DNA from: Yanshouia hominis
Lineage (GTDB): Bacteria; Bacillota; Clostridia; Oscillospirales; Ruminococcaceae
Length of the DNA: 64,000 bases
Direction: 5' to 3'
NCBI GenBank assembly: GCA_014385025.1
Contig: JACRTB010000007.1
Location: 1-64,000 of the forward strand
Position numbers and translations under genes: made by a program. The notes beneath the pieces are model-generated. The model made no database searches. It saw only the letters and a list, made by a program, of their open reading frames with translations, and was not told the DNA's origin. Of the stretch, positions 14,940 through 22,055 are shown piece after piece; the stretch's first letter is position 1; every line of letters begins with the position of its first letter.

Positions 14940-16165
14940 TCGTTTCCTCCTTTCGCCGCGCCGCCCGCGTTTCTCAAGACTGACAGCTCGTCGAAACGGT
15001 CAAGCGGCACAAAATTGAGGCTCGCGTATCGGGTGTCGCCGCCATCGACCTCCGGCATGTCCTCCAAAGCCCGGATGTCATTCGGAGAAAACACCCCCGT
15101 ATCCCGCATGGCCTTGTACCATTCGGCCCTGCTTCTCACATCGCCCTGCAATTCAGCGAGCAGGTTCCGCTTGACGCGCATCCCCCGCGCAATCTCCGAA
15201 TCGAACAGCAGCTTAGCAGTGTCCTCCTGATTGCACTGGATTGCGATCGGAGAGATTGTTCCGTTGACGTACTCGATGGAGTTCTGCTCGTTCGAATTGT
15301 AAGCCTGCTTTCCCGCCATCAGCTTGTGCAGCGGAACTCCGAAGAATCGGGCGATATCCTCCACTGTCACCGCCTTGGATTCCACAAACTGCGCGTCACG
15401 CTGGCTGACCCCGATCGGGGCGTACTGCATCCCCAGATCAAGCACCGCAATGCGGAAAGCCTTGTCCGCCCCGGAGTGAATTTCTTCCCACTCCCTGCGA
15501 ATTTTGTCCTTGGCCTCCTTGTCGATGTTGCCGCTGAGTGTCAGCACGCCGGAAGGCCGCGCGTCCTTCCCGTAGAAGCTGCCCTCATACTGCTGCGCCG
15601 CCCTCCCGGTCGCTACCACGTCGGCCGCGCGGGAAAGCACCGAAACGCCGGTGATCCCATCGTAGGAAAACGCCTTGTAATGCAGCATGTCCCATTGCGG
15701 GATTCTGCGGCGCTCCTTTGTTTTCGGGTTGGTACAGACATACCAGAGATGCCCGTTGTCATCGAACCAGAGCTGCACCAGCTCCCCCGGGATGGGGAGC
15801 AGCTCCACCGGGCGCGCCGAATATCCCGAGCGGACGATCAGCGCGAAGGCGTTTCCGCAAAGCAGGCGGTTTGCCTCCATCAGCTTTTTGTAAACCGCGG
15901 GGGCCATCAGCTCATTCGGACGTCCCTCCAGCAGGTTCAGCACCGGGTGCGTGTCAAGCCGCCGCTTATCCCCTTCCAGCATGATATAGCTGGGCAGCTT
16001 GGCCAGCGAATCGGAAAGAACCTCCACGCAGCGGTTGACCGCCGACAGCTTCATGGCTCCGCTTTTTGAGCTGTCCGGGGCTCCCGTCCGCCATCCGGCG
16101 GGGTCATCCAGCGTTAAAAACTGCGTCTCATTGCGCATCCTTCGGATACCCTTGTCAAAAATCAT
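14936..16165 (-). CDS. portal protein, HK97 family
   Basis: 409 residues. Family landmarks: AVNRCVEVLSDSLAKLP, THPVLNLLEGRPNELM, NRLLCGNAFALIVRSG, ARFFGVPLHKL and YNSNEQNSIEYVNGTI. It forms the dodecameric portal that binds the terminase and the connector. It starts at ATGA with the small membrane gene and ends at ATGA with the protease. Confidence 0.95.
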   Translation of the reverse strand: MIFDKGIRRMRNETQFLTLDDPAGWRTGAPDSSKSGAMKLSAVNRCVEVLSDSLAKLPSYIMLEGDKRRLDTHPVLNLLEGRPNELMAPAVYKKLMEANRLLCGNAFALIVRSGYSARPVELLPIPGELVQLWFDDNGHLWYVCTNPKTKERRRIPQWDMLHYKAFSYDGITGVSVLSRAADVVATGRAAQQYEGSFYGKDARPSGVLTLSGNIDKEAKDKIRREWEEIHSGADKAFRIAVLDLGMQYAPIGVSQRDAQFVESKAVTVEDIARFFGVPLHKLMAGKQAYNSNEQNSIEYVNGTISPIAIQCNQEDTAKLLFDSEIARGMRVKRNLLAELQGDVRSRAEWYKAMRDTGVFSPNDIRALEDMPEVDGGDTRYASLNFVPLDRFDELSVLRNAGGAAKGGNE

Positions 16166-16383
16166 CCGCTTTCACCCGCCCTTCCGACGATGACCGCCGC
16201 TGCAATCACAATGAGCCCGCCGACGATCATTCCGGCAGGGGGGTAAATCATCCATGCACCCTGCGCGATCAGATACCCTCCGGCCAGCGCCAAAAGATCC
16301 GGCGCGGCCTTGGGGATGTTTTTTGCAAACCAGTTCAGGCACTTTTTAACCTTTTCCACTTCTTTATCCTCCCTTTTGTTCAT
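16162..16383 (-). CDS. small membrane protein between terS and portal
   Basis: 73 residues: a charged N-terminus (MNKREDKEVEKVKKCLNW) then two membrane helices (LLALAGGYLIAQGAWMIY and AGMIVGGLIVIAAAVIVG). ATGA overlaps on both sides. Family not recognised; seen here only as a coupled member of the packaging operon. Confidence 0.7.
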   Translation of the reverse strand: MNKREDKEVEKVKKCLNWFAKNIPKAAPDLLALAGGYLIAQGAWMIYPPAGMIVGGLIVIAAAVIVGRAGESG

Positions 16384-16928
16384 GCCCGCCGCCCCAGCAG
16401 CGAGGCCATCGGGTCGGTGTTCTCCTTTTCAGACGGCTTTTTTGGCACCGCACGCAGCGCCGCCGCCACTGTCAGACAGCATTCTTTTTCAATCGCGAGC
16501 AGCATCTGCCGCTTGGAATCCGCAATTTTATCCACAGCGTTGATGTTCTTCTGCATGTCGCGCAGCAATTCATAATACTGTCCGGTTTCAATTTCTCCGC
16601 GGCCATACCCATTCCGGAGATCTTCGGCCCCCAACTCGAACCGTTCGCGCCGCTCGGAAAGCGAAAGACATTCCGCGTAAATCTGACAGTACCGGTTGAT
16701 GATTCCGGTGTATGCCGCGTCGTCCTTTTCCATCGCGCCCAGCAGCTTTTTCAGCCGCAGAAATTCCCGATGCGCGGCGGCGTCCGCCTTGACCTCCGGC
16801 CGCTCGGAAAGCCGCAGGCCGGAGAGCGTCTTCGCTTCCCCGGCCTGCCTCGTTTTCAGTTCTTCTTTTGTCCGGTGCGACCGTCCTTCCATCTCAAGAA
16901 CGATCACCGGCTTTGACGGCCGCGCCAT
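16380..16928 (-). CDS. terminase small subunit, P27 family
   Basis: 182 residues. MARPSKPVIVLEMEGRSHRT followed by KEELKTRQAGE is the standard opening of P27-type small terminases, and the helical centre (YTGIINRYCQIYAECLSL) matches. It recognises phage DNA for packaging. Normally terL follows at once; here the two are separated by a 2.1-kb plus-strand island with two hicAB pairs, so terL (19122-20726) must be transcribed through that island in antisense. Confidence 0.85.
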   Translation of the reverse strand: MARPSKPVIVLEMEGRSHRTKEELKTRQAGEAKTLSGLRLSERPEVKADAAAHREFLRLKKLLGAMEKDDAAYTGIINRYCQIYAECLSLSERRERFELGAEDLRNGYGRGEIETGQYYELLRDMQKNINAVDKIADSKRQMLLAIEKECCLTVAAALRAVPKKPSEKENTDPMASLLGRRA

Positions 16929-16980
16929 CAGCGCACCTCCTTCCGCCTGCTTATTTGTTCAGAAAAAATTATAAAAACGC

Positions 16981-17009
16981 TTGACGGCACGTATAACACG
17001 TGCCATAAT
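16981..17009 (+). promoter_or_regulatory. hicAB-1 promoter with palindromic operator
   Basis: TTGACG (16981-16986), 17-base spacer, CATAAT (17004-17009). The spacer is the inverted repeat GGCACGT-ATAAC-ACGTGCC (16986-17004), a likely HicB binding site. Confidence 0.75.
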
Positions 17010-17034
17010 ATATTCAAAGAAAGGGGAAGTGAAA

Positions 17035-17223
17035 ATGCCGATGACCCCGAAGGAAATAATAAGCCTGCCGGAACACAACGGTTTCGAGTACGTCAGGTCA
17101 AACGGCTCCCACCGGATGTACCGAAACCCCGCCACAGGAAAGACGACCATCATCCCCTACCACAGCAAGCCTCTGAAAAAGGGAACCGAACAGGCAATAC
17201 TGAAACAGGCGGGGCTGAAATAA
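17035..17223 (+). CDS. hicA: HicA-type mRNA interferase toxin
   Basis: 62 residues from ATG 17035 with SD AAAGGGGAAG. The fold is double-stranded RNA-binding-like: MTPKEIISLPEHNGFEYVRS, then NGSHRMYRNPATGKTTIIPY with the catalytic His, then KKGTEQAILKQAGLK. HicA cleaves mRNA and is blocked by the HicB encoded 35 bases downstream. The gene lies on the strand opposite to the surrounding packaging genes. Confidence 0.9.
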   Translation: MPMTPKEIISLPEHNGFEYVRSNGSHRMYRNPATGKTTIIPYHSKPLKKGTEQAILKQAGLK

Positions 17224-17257
17224 GCCCCGCGAAAACCACCGAGAAAGGGTGAAAATC

Positions 17258-17653
17258 ATGGCAAAACTGCTCTATCCCGCGATCTTCCATCCGGAGGACG
17301 ACGGCTATTCCGTTTACGCCCCTGATTTTGACGGATGCTTTTCAGACGGCGACACGCTCGAAGAGGCTTATGATATGATCTTCGACGCAATCGGCTTGTG
17401 TATCGAAGAATTACGCGGGAACGGGAAACCGCTTCCCGCCGCGTCAAGCCCCGCATCTTTCGCGCTCTCCCCCGGCGATTTTTCGGCGCTGATTGAATTC
17501 GATCCCCTCGCCTACGCGAAAAAGCACGATTCCCGGACCGTCAAAAAAACGCTCACAATCCCCGCGTGGCTCAATACAATTGCGGAGGAGCGTCACGTCA
17601 ATTTCTCGGGCGTACTGAAAGATGCTTTGATCAGCCATCTCGATCTCAGATAG
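17258..17653 (+). CDS. hicB: HicB-type antitoxin
   Basis: 131 residues from ATG 17258 with SD AGAAAGGG. The N-terminus is a partial RNase H-like HicB domain (FHPEDDGYSVYAPDFDGCFS then DGDTLEEAYDM). The C-terminus is a ribbon-helix-helix (KKTLTIPAWLNTIAEERHVN) that should bind the palindrome at 16986-17004. No terminator follows; the next element is the CRISPR repeat-like sequence seven bases downstream. Confidence 0.9.
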   Translation: MAKLLYPAIFHPEDDGYSVYAPDFDGCFSDGDTLEEAYDMIFDAIGLCIEELRGNGKPLPAASSPASFALSPGDFSALIEFDPLAYAKKHDSRTVKKTLTIPAWLNTIAEERHVNFSGVLKDALISHLDLR

Positions 17654-17659
17654 CCCCAC

Positions 17660-17692
17660 GTCGCGCTCCGCGCGGAGCGCGTGGATTGAAAT
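17660..17692 (+). CRISPR. solitary type I-C-like CRISPR repeat
   Basis: 33 bases beginning GTCGCGCTCC and ending GCGTGGATTGAAAT, the invariant ends of type I-C repeats. GCGCTCCG/CGGAGCGC forms an 8-bp stem. The reverse strand encodes ISIHALRAERD, the well-known mistranslation of such repeats. There is only one copy in the window, with no spacer array, leader or cas genes. It lies downstream of hicB in the same orientation, so read-through from the hicAB promoter would include it. Confidence 0.75.
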
Positions 17693-17756
17693 CAGGATAA
17701 TATCCATGTGGTTTCCCCCTGAAAAATTTCAAATTATTTTGCAAAAACGCTTGACT
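17691..17756 (+). repeat. 66-bp direct repeat, copy 1
   Basis: Begins ATCAGGATAAT at the end of the CRISPR-like repeat and runs into the -35 TTGACT of the next promoter. Copy 2 is at 18351-18416 with two differences (positions 17701 and 17748). It is the upstream sequence of a promoter family in this island. Confidence 0.88.
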
Positions 17757-17779
17757 ATACGTACGTATAGTGCTATAAT
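17751..17779 (+). promoter_or_regulatory. promoter with perfect 18-bp palindromic operator
   Basis: TTGACT (17751-17756), 17-base spacer, TATAAT (17774-17779). ACTATACGTACGTATAGT (17754-17771) is a perfect palindrome covering the spacer, a likely site for the RHH protein encoded at 18149-18334. Confidence 0.78.
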
Positions 17780-17807
17780 ATAATCACAGAGAGGGGGTGA
17801 GCATATC

Positions 17808-17909
17808 AAGCAAAAACAAAGGAAAAGGCTACCGGCAGACAGAATCATCGAGCTTGCGATCCAAGCAATCATAGCGATTGCAACGATCATCGCGGCGATG
17901 AAAGACTGA
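17808..17909 (+). pseudogene. hydrophobic peptide frame without a standard start
   Basis: 33 sense codons reading KQKQRKRLPADRIIELAIQA then IIAIATIIAAMKD, stop TGA 17907-17909: basic head, amphipathic membrane helix, acidic end. A perfect SD (GAGGGGGTGAG) lies just upstream but the frame has no ATG, GTG or TTG. It is either a decayed toxin-like micropeptide or one that uses a rare start such as ATC at 17805. The SD block resembles that of the two tail-region peptide modules. Confidence 0.35.
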
Positions 17910-17922
17910 AAACCGATAGCCA

Positions 17923-17950
17923 GAGGGAAGAAGGGGCAACTTCTTCCCTC
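17923..17950. terminator. hairpin after the small peptide frame
   Basis: GAGGGAAGAAG (17923-17933) pairs with CTTCTTCCCTC (17940-17950), 11 bp with loop GGGCAA. No T-run follows, so it may be an attenuator or mRNA stabiliser rather than a strict terminator. Confidence 0.5.
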
Positions 17951-18000
17951 CCCCGTAAGGGGATGGCTACAGTATACCACGACAGAAAGGAAGATTGCAA

Positions 18001-18159
18001 GTGAAGCGAAATTTGTTCTTTGTGCTTCTCTGCGCCGCGTGGGTCGGCATCGGCAGCGTATCCGGGTGGACGCTGTGGGTCAGAATCGCGGCCGTTATCA
18101 GCGCGCTGGCCCTTCTGCTCTGCGTTTTTCGGGATTGGAGCGGGCGGCATGGGGAATAG
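18001..18159 (+). CDS. 52-residue membrane protein
   Basis: From GTG 18001 with SD AAAGGAAG: MKRNLFFVLLCAAWVGIGSV, then VRIAAVISALALLLCVFRDW. Two membrane helices with a basic N-terminus. It overlaps the RHH gene by 11 bases, so the pair is translationally coupled and probably functions together. Family not recognised. Confidence 0.6.
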   Translation: MKRNLFFVLLCAAWVGIGSVSGWTLWVRIAAVISALALLLCVFRDWSGRHGE

Positions 18160-18334
18160 CAAATACGGGCCGCAGATCAAAAACCTGCGAAAGAACTATG
18201 TCCGCTTTCCCCTCGACCTGAAGCCGGACGTTTTGGAGGCGTTTAAGGCGGCCTGCGCCGCCAACGGCACCACGCCCACCGCAGAGATCAAAAAATTTAT
18301 CACCCAATATGCGCGGGCGGCCGGGAAAGAATAG
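18149..18334 (+). CDS. ribbon-helix-helix (Arc/CopG-like) regulator
   Basis: 61 residues: KNLRKNYVRFPLDLKPDVLE gives the RHH strand and first helix, and NGTTPTAEIKKFITQYARAA the second. Starts at ATG 18149 inside the membrane gene. The perfect palindrome at 17754-17771 in the promoter of this unit is the obvious target. It could be an antitoxin-like or Aca-like autorepressor for the unit. Confidence 0.65.
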   Translation: MGNSKYGPQIKNLRKNYVRFPLDLKPDVLEAFKAACAANGTTPTAEIKKFITQYARAAGKE

Positions 18335-18350
18335 CCATTTCCCGCCTGTA

Positions 18351-18416
18351 ATCAGGATAATGTCCATGTGGTTTCCCCCTGAAAAATTTCAAATTATTTT
18401 GCAAAAGCGCTTGACT
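18351..18416 (+). repeat. 66-bp direct repeat, copy 2
   Basis: Matches 17691-17756 at 64 of 66 positions. Here the preceding bases are CCCGCCTGTA rather than the CRISPR-like repeat. It ends in the -35 of the hicAB-2 promoter. Confidence 0.88.
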
Positions 18417-18439
18417 TTTATGCGCATTATGCGTATAAT
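18411..18439 (+). promoter_or_regulatory. hicAB-2 promoter
   Basis: TTGACT (18411-18416), 17-base spacer, TATAAT (18434-18439). The spacer contains TTATGCGCAT and ATGCGTATAA, an imperfect inverted repeat that could bind HicB-2. Confidence 0.78.
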
Positions 18440-18461
18440 ATAATTGTAAGGGGGAAACGGT

Positions 18462-18644
18462 ATGACAGCCAGAGGACTTGAAAAGATACTGACAGCGGAC
18501 GGTTGGTATCACAAAAACACCAAAGGCTCGCACAAGCACTTCAAGCATCCCACGAAACCGGGAAAGGTTACCATTCCGCAGCATGGCGGCGACCTCGACC
18601 GAAAAACCGCAGATTCCATCCTGATGCAGGCGGGGCTAAAATAA
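18462..18644 (+). CDS. hicA: HicA-type mRNA interferase toxin
   Basis: 60 residues, MTARGLEKILTADGWYHKNT then KGSHKHFKHPTKPGKVTIP with the catalytic His of the YcfA/HicA fold, ending DSILMQAGLK. SD AAGGGGG precedes the ATG. This pair is clearly diverged from hicAB-1, so cross-neutralisation is not expected. Confidence 0.92.
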   Translation: MTARGLEKILTADGWYHKNTKGSHKHFKHPTKPGKVTIPQHGGDLDRKTADSILMQAGLK

Positions 18645-18678
18645 GCCCCGCGCGCATAATTGAAAAGGAGGCCCAGAC

Positions 18679-19080
18679 ATGAAACTTGTTTACCCTGCCT
18701 GCCTTGTCCCTTTCGAAAACGGGGAAGGCTATACCGTCACCGTTCCGGATCTCCCCGGATGCGTTACAGAGGGAAAAACTCTTGCCGATGCAATCCTGAT
18801 GGCCGAGGACGCCGCGTCCGGTTGGGTGCTCGACGAGCTGGAGGACGGAAACCCCATTCCCCCGGCAAGCCGCCCCAATGCAGTATCAGTCCCTAAAGAC
18901 GGGTTTGTCAGCCTTTTGGCGCTTGATATGGACAGCTATGCTGAAAAATACGGAGACAAGGCCGTCCGCAAAAACCTGACGATTCCTGCGTGGCTCAATA
19001 CTTTCGCGGAAAAACAGAATATCAACTTTTCAAAGGTTTTACAGGATGCTTTGACCGTCCTGTATCAGCAGGTCGGTTAA
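18679..19080 (+). CDS. hicB: HicB-type antitoxin
   Basis: 133 residues: the full HicB domain (PFENGEGYTVTVPDLPGCVT then EGKTLADAILMAEDAAS) followed by a C-terminal RHH (RKNLTIPAWLNTFAEKQNIN). SD AAAAGGAGG precedes ATG 18679. The C-terminal domain is very similar to that of hicB-1, while the N-terminal halves differ. Confidence 0.92.
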   Translation: MKLVYPACLVPFENGEGYTVTVPDLPGCVTEGKTLADAILMAEDAASGWVLDELEDGNPIPPASRPNAVSVPKDGFVSLLALDMDSYAEKYGDKAVRKNLTIPAWLNTFAEKQNINFSKVLQDALTVLYQQVG

Positions 19081-19090
19081 CCCAGCGCAG

Positions 19091-19117
19091 GCCGGAGGCA
19101 TCGTCTCCGGCTTTTTT
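19091..19117 (+). terminator. intrinsic terminator of the hicAB island
   Basis: GCCGGAG (19091-19097) pairs with CTCCGGC (19105-19111), followed by TTTTTT. It closes the plus-strand island four bases before the terL stop. Confidence 0.88.
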
Positions 19118-19121
19118 GCCT

Positions 19122-20726
19122 TTAAAGCCCCCACCCTTCCGACAGGATCACCGCGCTTTTATCCTCATCCTCTCCGGCTATGATCGCGGCGGCCATTGCG
19201 TTGACCGTCGCCACAGCGACGTCAATTCGGCCCGTTGACTTGTTTTTCATTGGCTTGATATTCTCATTGCCGTCTACAGCGCATCGAACATTGCCGAAGC
19301 ACCAGCGGGCGCATGGGTTTCTCTCATGCCGAAGCTCGCCGCGCCGGAATAGCCGCTCCAGCGCTTTCATAGCACCGCTCATTCCGCTCATCGACTGCTG
19401 AATTTCGGCCACTTCAATCCCGGCGGCCATCAGCCGCTGGGTCAGCATTCGGCTGTTCCACTGGTCGGTGCCCAGCAGCCGCAGCCGCGTCCGCTTTGCC
19501 TGCTCGATGATTCGCGTCTCGACAAAATCGTAATCCACACAATCGCCCGGAGTTGCTGTCAGCGCCCCGGAATGCGCCCAGCCCTCCGCGTCAATATGGT
19601 CCCTGCGGGAGCGCTCGCGCAGGCTGTCGGCGGGCGCCCACGCCTCAAAGGTCAAATACCAGAAATCAAGTCCCTCCTGCGGCGGGAAGAGGCAGCAAAG
19701 CGCGGTCAGATCGGTTGTGGAGGAAAGGTCCAGCCCAAAATAGCAGCGTTTTCCCTCCAGCTCTTCGCGCGGAATAACCATCTCTGCCGCATCATAAACC
19801 GGCAGCGGCAGCCATCCCGCCGTCTTGACGGCAATCCACTGGTTCAGCCTCAGCCAACGAAACAGGCGTTCGGCTGACGGGCTCTGCCGGGCGTCCAGCG
19901 CTTCGTTGCGCAGCGTCTCAATCGGAATCGTCACCCCCAGCGACGGATTGCACCGCGACCATAGGTTTTCGTCAAAAATATCAATCGAAGCGCATTGCTC
20001 CGGATCGTCCGGCATTCCGTAGATATAGGGCAGCCAAAGCGGATTGTCGTAATTTTCCCCATCGGTGTTCCCGGCCCGGTAATCAAGGATACGCCGCGCT
20101 TTTTCGTGAATTTCCCACCCGATGGACCCCCGGTCCGGGTCATCTCCCGCTGTCGTCAGCACAATCCACACCGGCTGCTTTCGCGCCGATCCCGCGCCGA
20201 AAGTCATGATATCCCACAGTTCCCGGTTCGGCTGGGCGTGCAACTCATCAAAGATTACGCAGGTTGGCTTATAGCCATGCTTGGAATACGCTTCCGAGCT
20301 CATAACCTTCATTTTTGTGTGGGAATCAGTATCCACAATTTCCTTGGTGCTCTCCCGAACCTTCGCCCGGTCAAGCAGCGCCGGGCACTGTTTAAGCATC
20401 GAAAGCGCTGCCGAAAAAATGATTCCTGCATTGCCTTTGTCGGCTGCGACCAAATACACTTCGCCGTAAGTGGCCTCGTCCGCAAACGTATGAAAAAGTC
20501 CCAGCGCGGCGGCCAGCTCGCTTTTTCCGTTCTTCTTCGGTATTTCGAGATAAAGGTATTGATACTGCCTGTAATCGGCATCGTCCCGCAGCGTTCCGTA
20601 AAAGGTCCCAACCGCATTCTTTTGCCAGTCCAGCAGCAAAAACGGCTGCCCATAGAAGTCATCCCCATGTTTCAGGCACTCGACAAAACGGATTGCATAA
20701 TCCGCAAAGCTCTGCTTAAACCTCAT
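19122..20726 (-). CDS. terL: terminase large subunit
   Basis: 534 residues. ATPase: YLEIPKKNGKSELAAALGL (Walker A-like, Lys68) and CVIFDELHAQ (Walker B, Asp160-Glu161). Nuclease: CYFGLDLSSTTDLTALCCLF near residue 345 and TGRIDVAVATVNAM near the end. This is the phiC31/HK97-like terminase 1 family. SD AAAGGAGG precedes the ATG. It couples DNA translocation to cutting at the portal. Confidence 0.96.
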   Translation of the reverse strand: MRFKQSFADYAIRFVECLKHGDDFYGQPFLLLDWQKNAVGTFYGTLRDDADYRQYQYLYLEIPKKNGKSELAAALGLFHTFADEATYGEVYLVAADKGNAGIIFSAALSMLKQCPALLDRAKVRESTKEIVDTDSHTKMKVMSSEAYSKHGYKPTCVIFDELHAQPNRELWDIMTFGAGSARKQPVWIVLTTAGDDPDRGSIGWEIHEKARRILDYRAGNTDGENYDNPLWLPYIYGMPDDPEQCASIDIFDENLWSRCNPSLGVTIPIETLRNEALDARQSPSAERLFRWLRLNQWIAVKTAGWLPLPVYDAAEMVIPREELEGKRCYFGLDLSSTTDLTALCCLFPPQEGLDFWYLTFEAWAPADSLRERSRRDHIDAEGWAHSGALTATPGDCVDYDFVETRIIEQAKRTRLRLLGTDQWNSRMLTQRLMAAGIEVAEIQQSMSGMSGAMKALERLFRRGELRHERNPCARWCFGNVRCAVDGNENIKPMKNKSTGRIDVAVATVNAMAAAIIAGEDEDKSAVILSEGWGL

Positions 20727-20808
20727 TCTTTACCTCCTTTCTCCCATTTTGGGAAATTTTTTCACGCGAACCTGACCGCGCGGTCTTGCCTTGTTGCTTT
20801 GAATCTTT

Positions 20809-21171
20809 TTAGGGGTGGGGGAGGGGGTTGCCGAAGCCTCCGTCTTCTCGCGCGGTCTTGCTGCTATGGCAGCTCCAACAAAGCGCCTGCCAGTTAGATC
20901 GATTCCAAAACAAACCGATATCTCCTTTATGCGGTCTGATATGATCTACCAGTTCGGCCGGAACAGTTTTGCCATGACGAGCACATTCTGCGCACCAAGG
21001 ATGCAGCGCCAAGAATGCCCTGCTTTCTTTTGACCAGCGGGAAGTATATCCCCGCCGATACGCTGACGCCCGTAATTCTTTTGGCCTCTCTTGGTGCCGT
21101 TTGCAATACTTCTCTCGGGTCAGCGCTTGGCATCCGATATATGCACAAGGATGTAACGGTTTATTTGCCAT
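20809..21171 (-). CDS. HNH endonuclease, terminase-associated
   Basis: 120 residues from ATG 21169-21171 (SD AAGGACG). Zn-binding CYS pairs (WCAECARH and CWSCHSSK) frame the HNH core ELVDHIRPHKGDIGLFWNRS then NWQALCW. Genes of this type next to terL are required for cos cleavage in HK97-like phages. A longer frame upstream runs into a structured intergenic region and has no SD. Confidence 0.88.
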   Translation of the reverse strand: MANKPLHPCAYIGCQALTREKYCKRHQERPKELRASAYRRGYTSRWSKESRAFLALHPWCAECARHGKTVPAELVDHIRPHKGDIGLFWNRSNWQALCWSCHSSKTAREDGGFGNPLPHP

Positions 21172-21225
21172 GCACACACGTCCTTCTGAATACAGTAGGC
21201 ACTGTCTCTGAAAACCCATGCAAAA

Positions 21226-21560
21226 GGACGCCCCGAAGAGCGCCCTTGCAACAAATGGCCCATCAGTGTGCCTTATGGCCGATGGGATCTGTTTGGCTGC
21301 CGTCTTAACCCGGACGGCCAACGGGTATCGGGTGTGCTTTTGTGCCTTCAAGGCATAGCCGGAATCTGGATCAGCGCTAACCCTGTGGGAGCCTCACCAC
21401 ACACTCTCCGGCGGAGAAACATGGATCATCGGCGCTCGGCTTCGCGGGACGGCACTCCCCGCATCTCGGGTGCCCTTTCGGGTGCGGCGGGAACCTTTCC
21501 GCCCTGAAGCCCTTTGTCAGATGGGCCTTACAGCCATGCCCGCATGGGGCTTTGTTTGGT
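21226..21560. ncRNA. candidate structured non-coding RNA (or cos region) upstream of HNH-terL
   Basis: A 472-base gap (21172-21643) without a credible gene. Between 21226 and 21560 it holds many local stems: CCCATC/GATGGG enclosing GCC-ATAA-GGC, GCCGTC/GACGGC, GCCTT/AAGGC, TCTCC/GGAGA, GGCAC-CCG/CGG-GTGCC, CCC-GAAA-GGG and GGCGG/CCGCC. AAGGGCGC/GCGTCCTT with TTTT would end a minus-strand RNA near 21226; AGCCATGC/GCATGGGGCT with TTTGTTT would end a plus-strand RNA near 21560. Strand undecided. Confidence 0.45.
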
Positions 21561-21643
21561 CGGCGTCCGTATGATCGCCGCCTTGTGACAATTCATCACG
21601 ATATCATAATATCATGGTTTTTGGTGCGCGAAATGCCACTTTT

Positions 21644-22054
21644 TCAAAAAGTTGAGATATATCCCATAGCAAAGGCGATATTTTTCAGAAAATACCCGCT
21701 GTACCGAACTGCCGTCCGCTCCGGGATCCCCAGCTCCAGTGCCGCGCCCTTGAGATAATGCGTCTGATCCCGATACACCATCTCCCACAGCCTTTCGGTT
21801 AGATCCCCCTGCTTTTTGCGGCGCACCATTGCGATTGCAAACTCTACCGCCTCCGTCTCCTGCTCGAGGCGCGTCTGCCTCGCCGACGCATAGCGCCTCA
21901 TGACCTCATCCTCGGTCGGCTTGGGGATTCTGCCGGACCTCACCGGGCAGGACGCGGGCTGCGCCGCATACCGCAGCGCCTGAAGCTCCCGGCAGTTTAT
22001 CCGATAGCGGCAGGCGACCTCTTTCGCCCGCTCCATCCAGTTTACCCGGCCCAT
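21644..22054 (-). CDS. late-gene transcriptional regulator, ArpU/RinA-like
   Basis: 136 residues from ATG 22052-22054 (SD CGGAGGTGG). Helical protein with a C-terminal sigma-like helix-turn-helix: LWEMVYRDQTHYLKGAALEL then GIPERTAVRYSGYFLKNI. Proteins of this size and position, between replication and packaging genes, switch on late transcription in related phages. The exact subfamily is uncertain. Confidence 0.62.
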   Translation of the reverse strand: MGRVNWMERAKEVACRYRINCRELQALRYAAQPASCPVRSGRIPKPTEDEVMRRYASARQTRLEQETEAVEFAIAMVRRKKQGDLTERLWEMVYRDQTHYLKGAALELGIPERTAVRYSGYFLKNIAFAMGYISTF

Positions 22055-22055
22055 A

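Noticed and set aside
17444-17707. Minus-strand open frame containing ISIHALRAERD
   Set aside because: It is a translation of the CRISPR-like repeat and the antisense of hicB; no SD and no family.
17660-18416. A CRISPR array
   Set aside because: Only one repeat unit is present; the next 700 bases contain no second copy and no regularly spaced repeats.
21015-21507. Plus-strand frames in the structured region upstream of HNH
   Set aside because: No SD, codon use unlike a gene; better explained as structured RNA or cos DNA.
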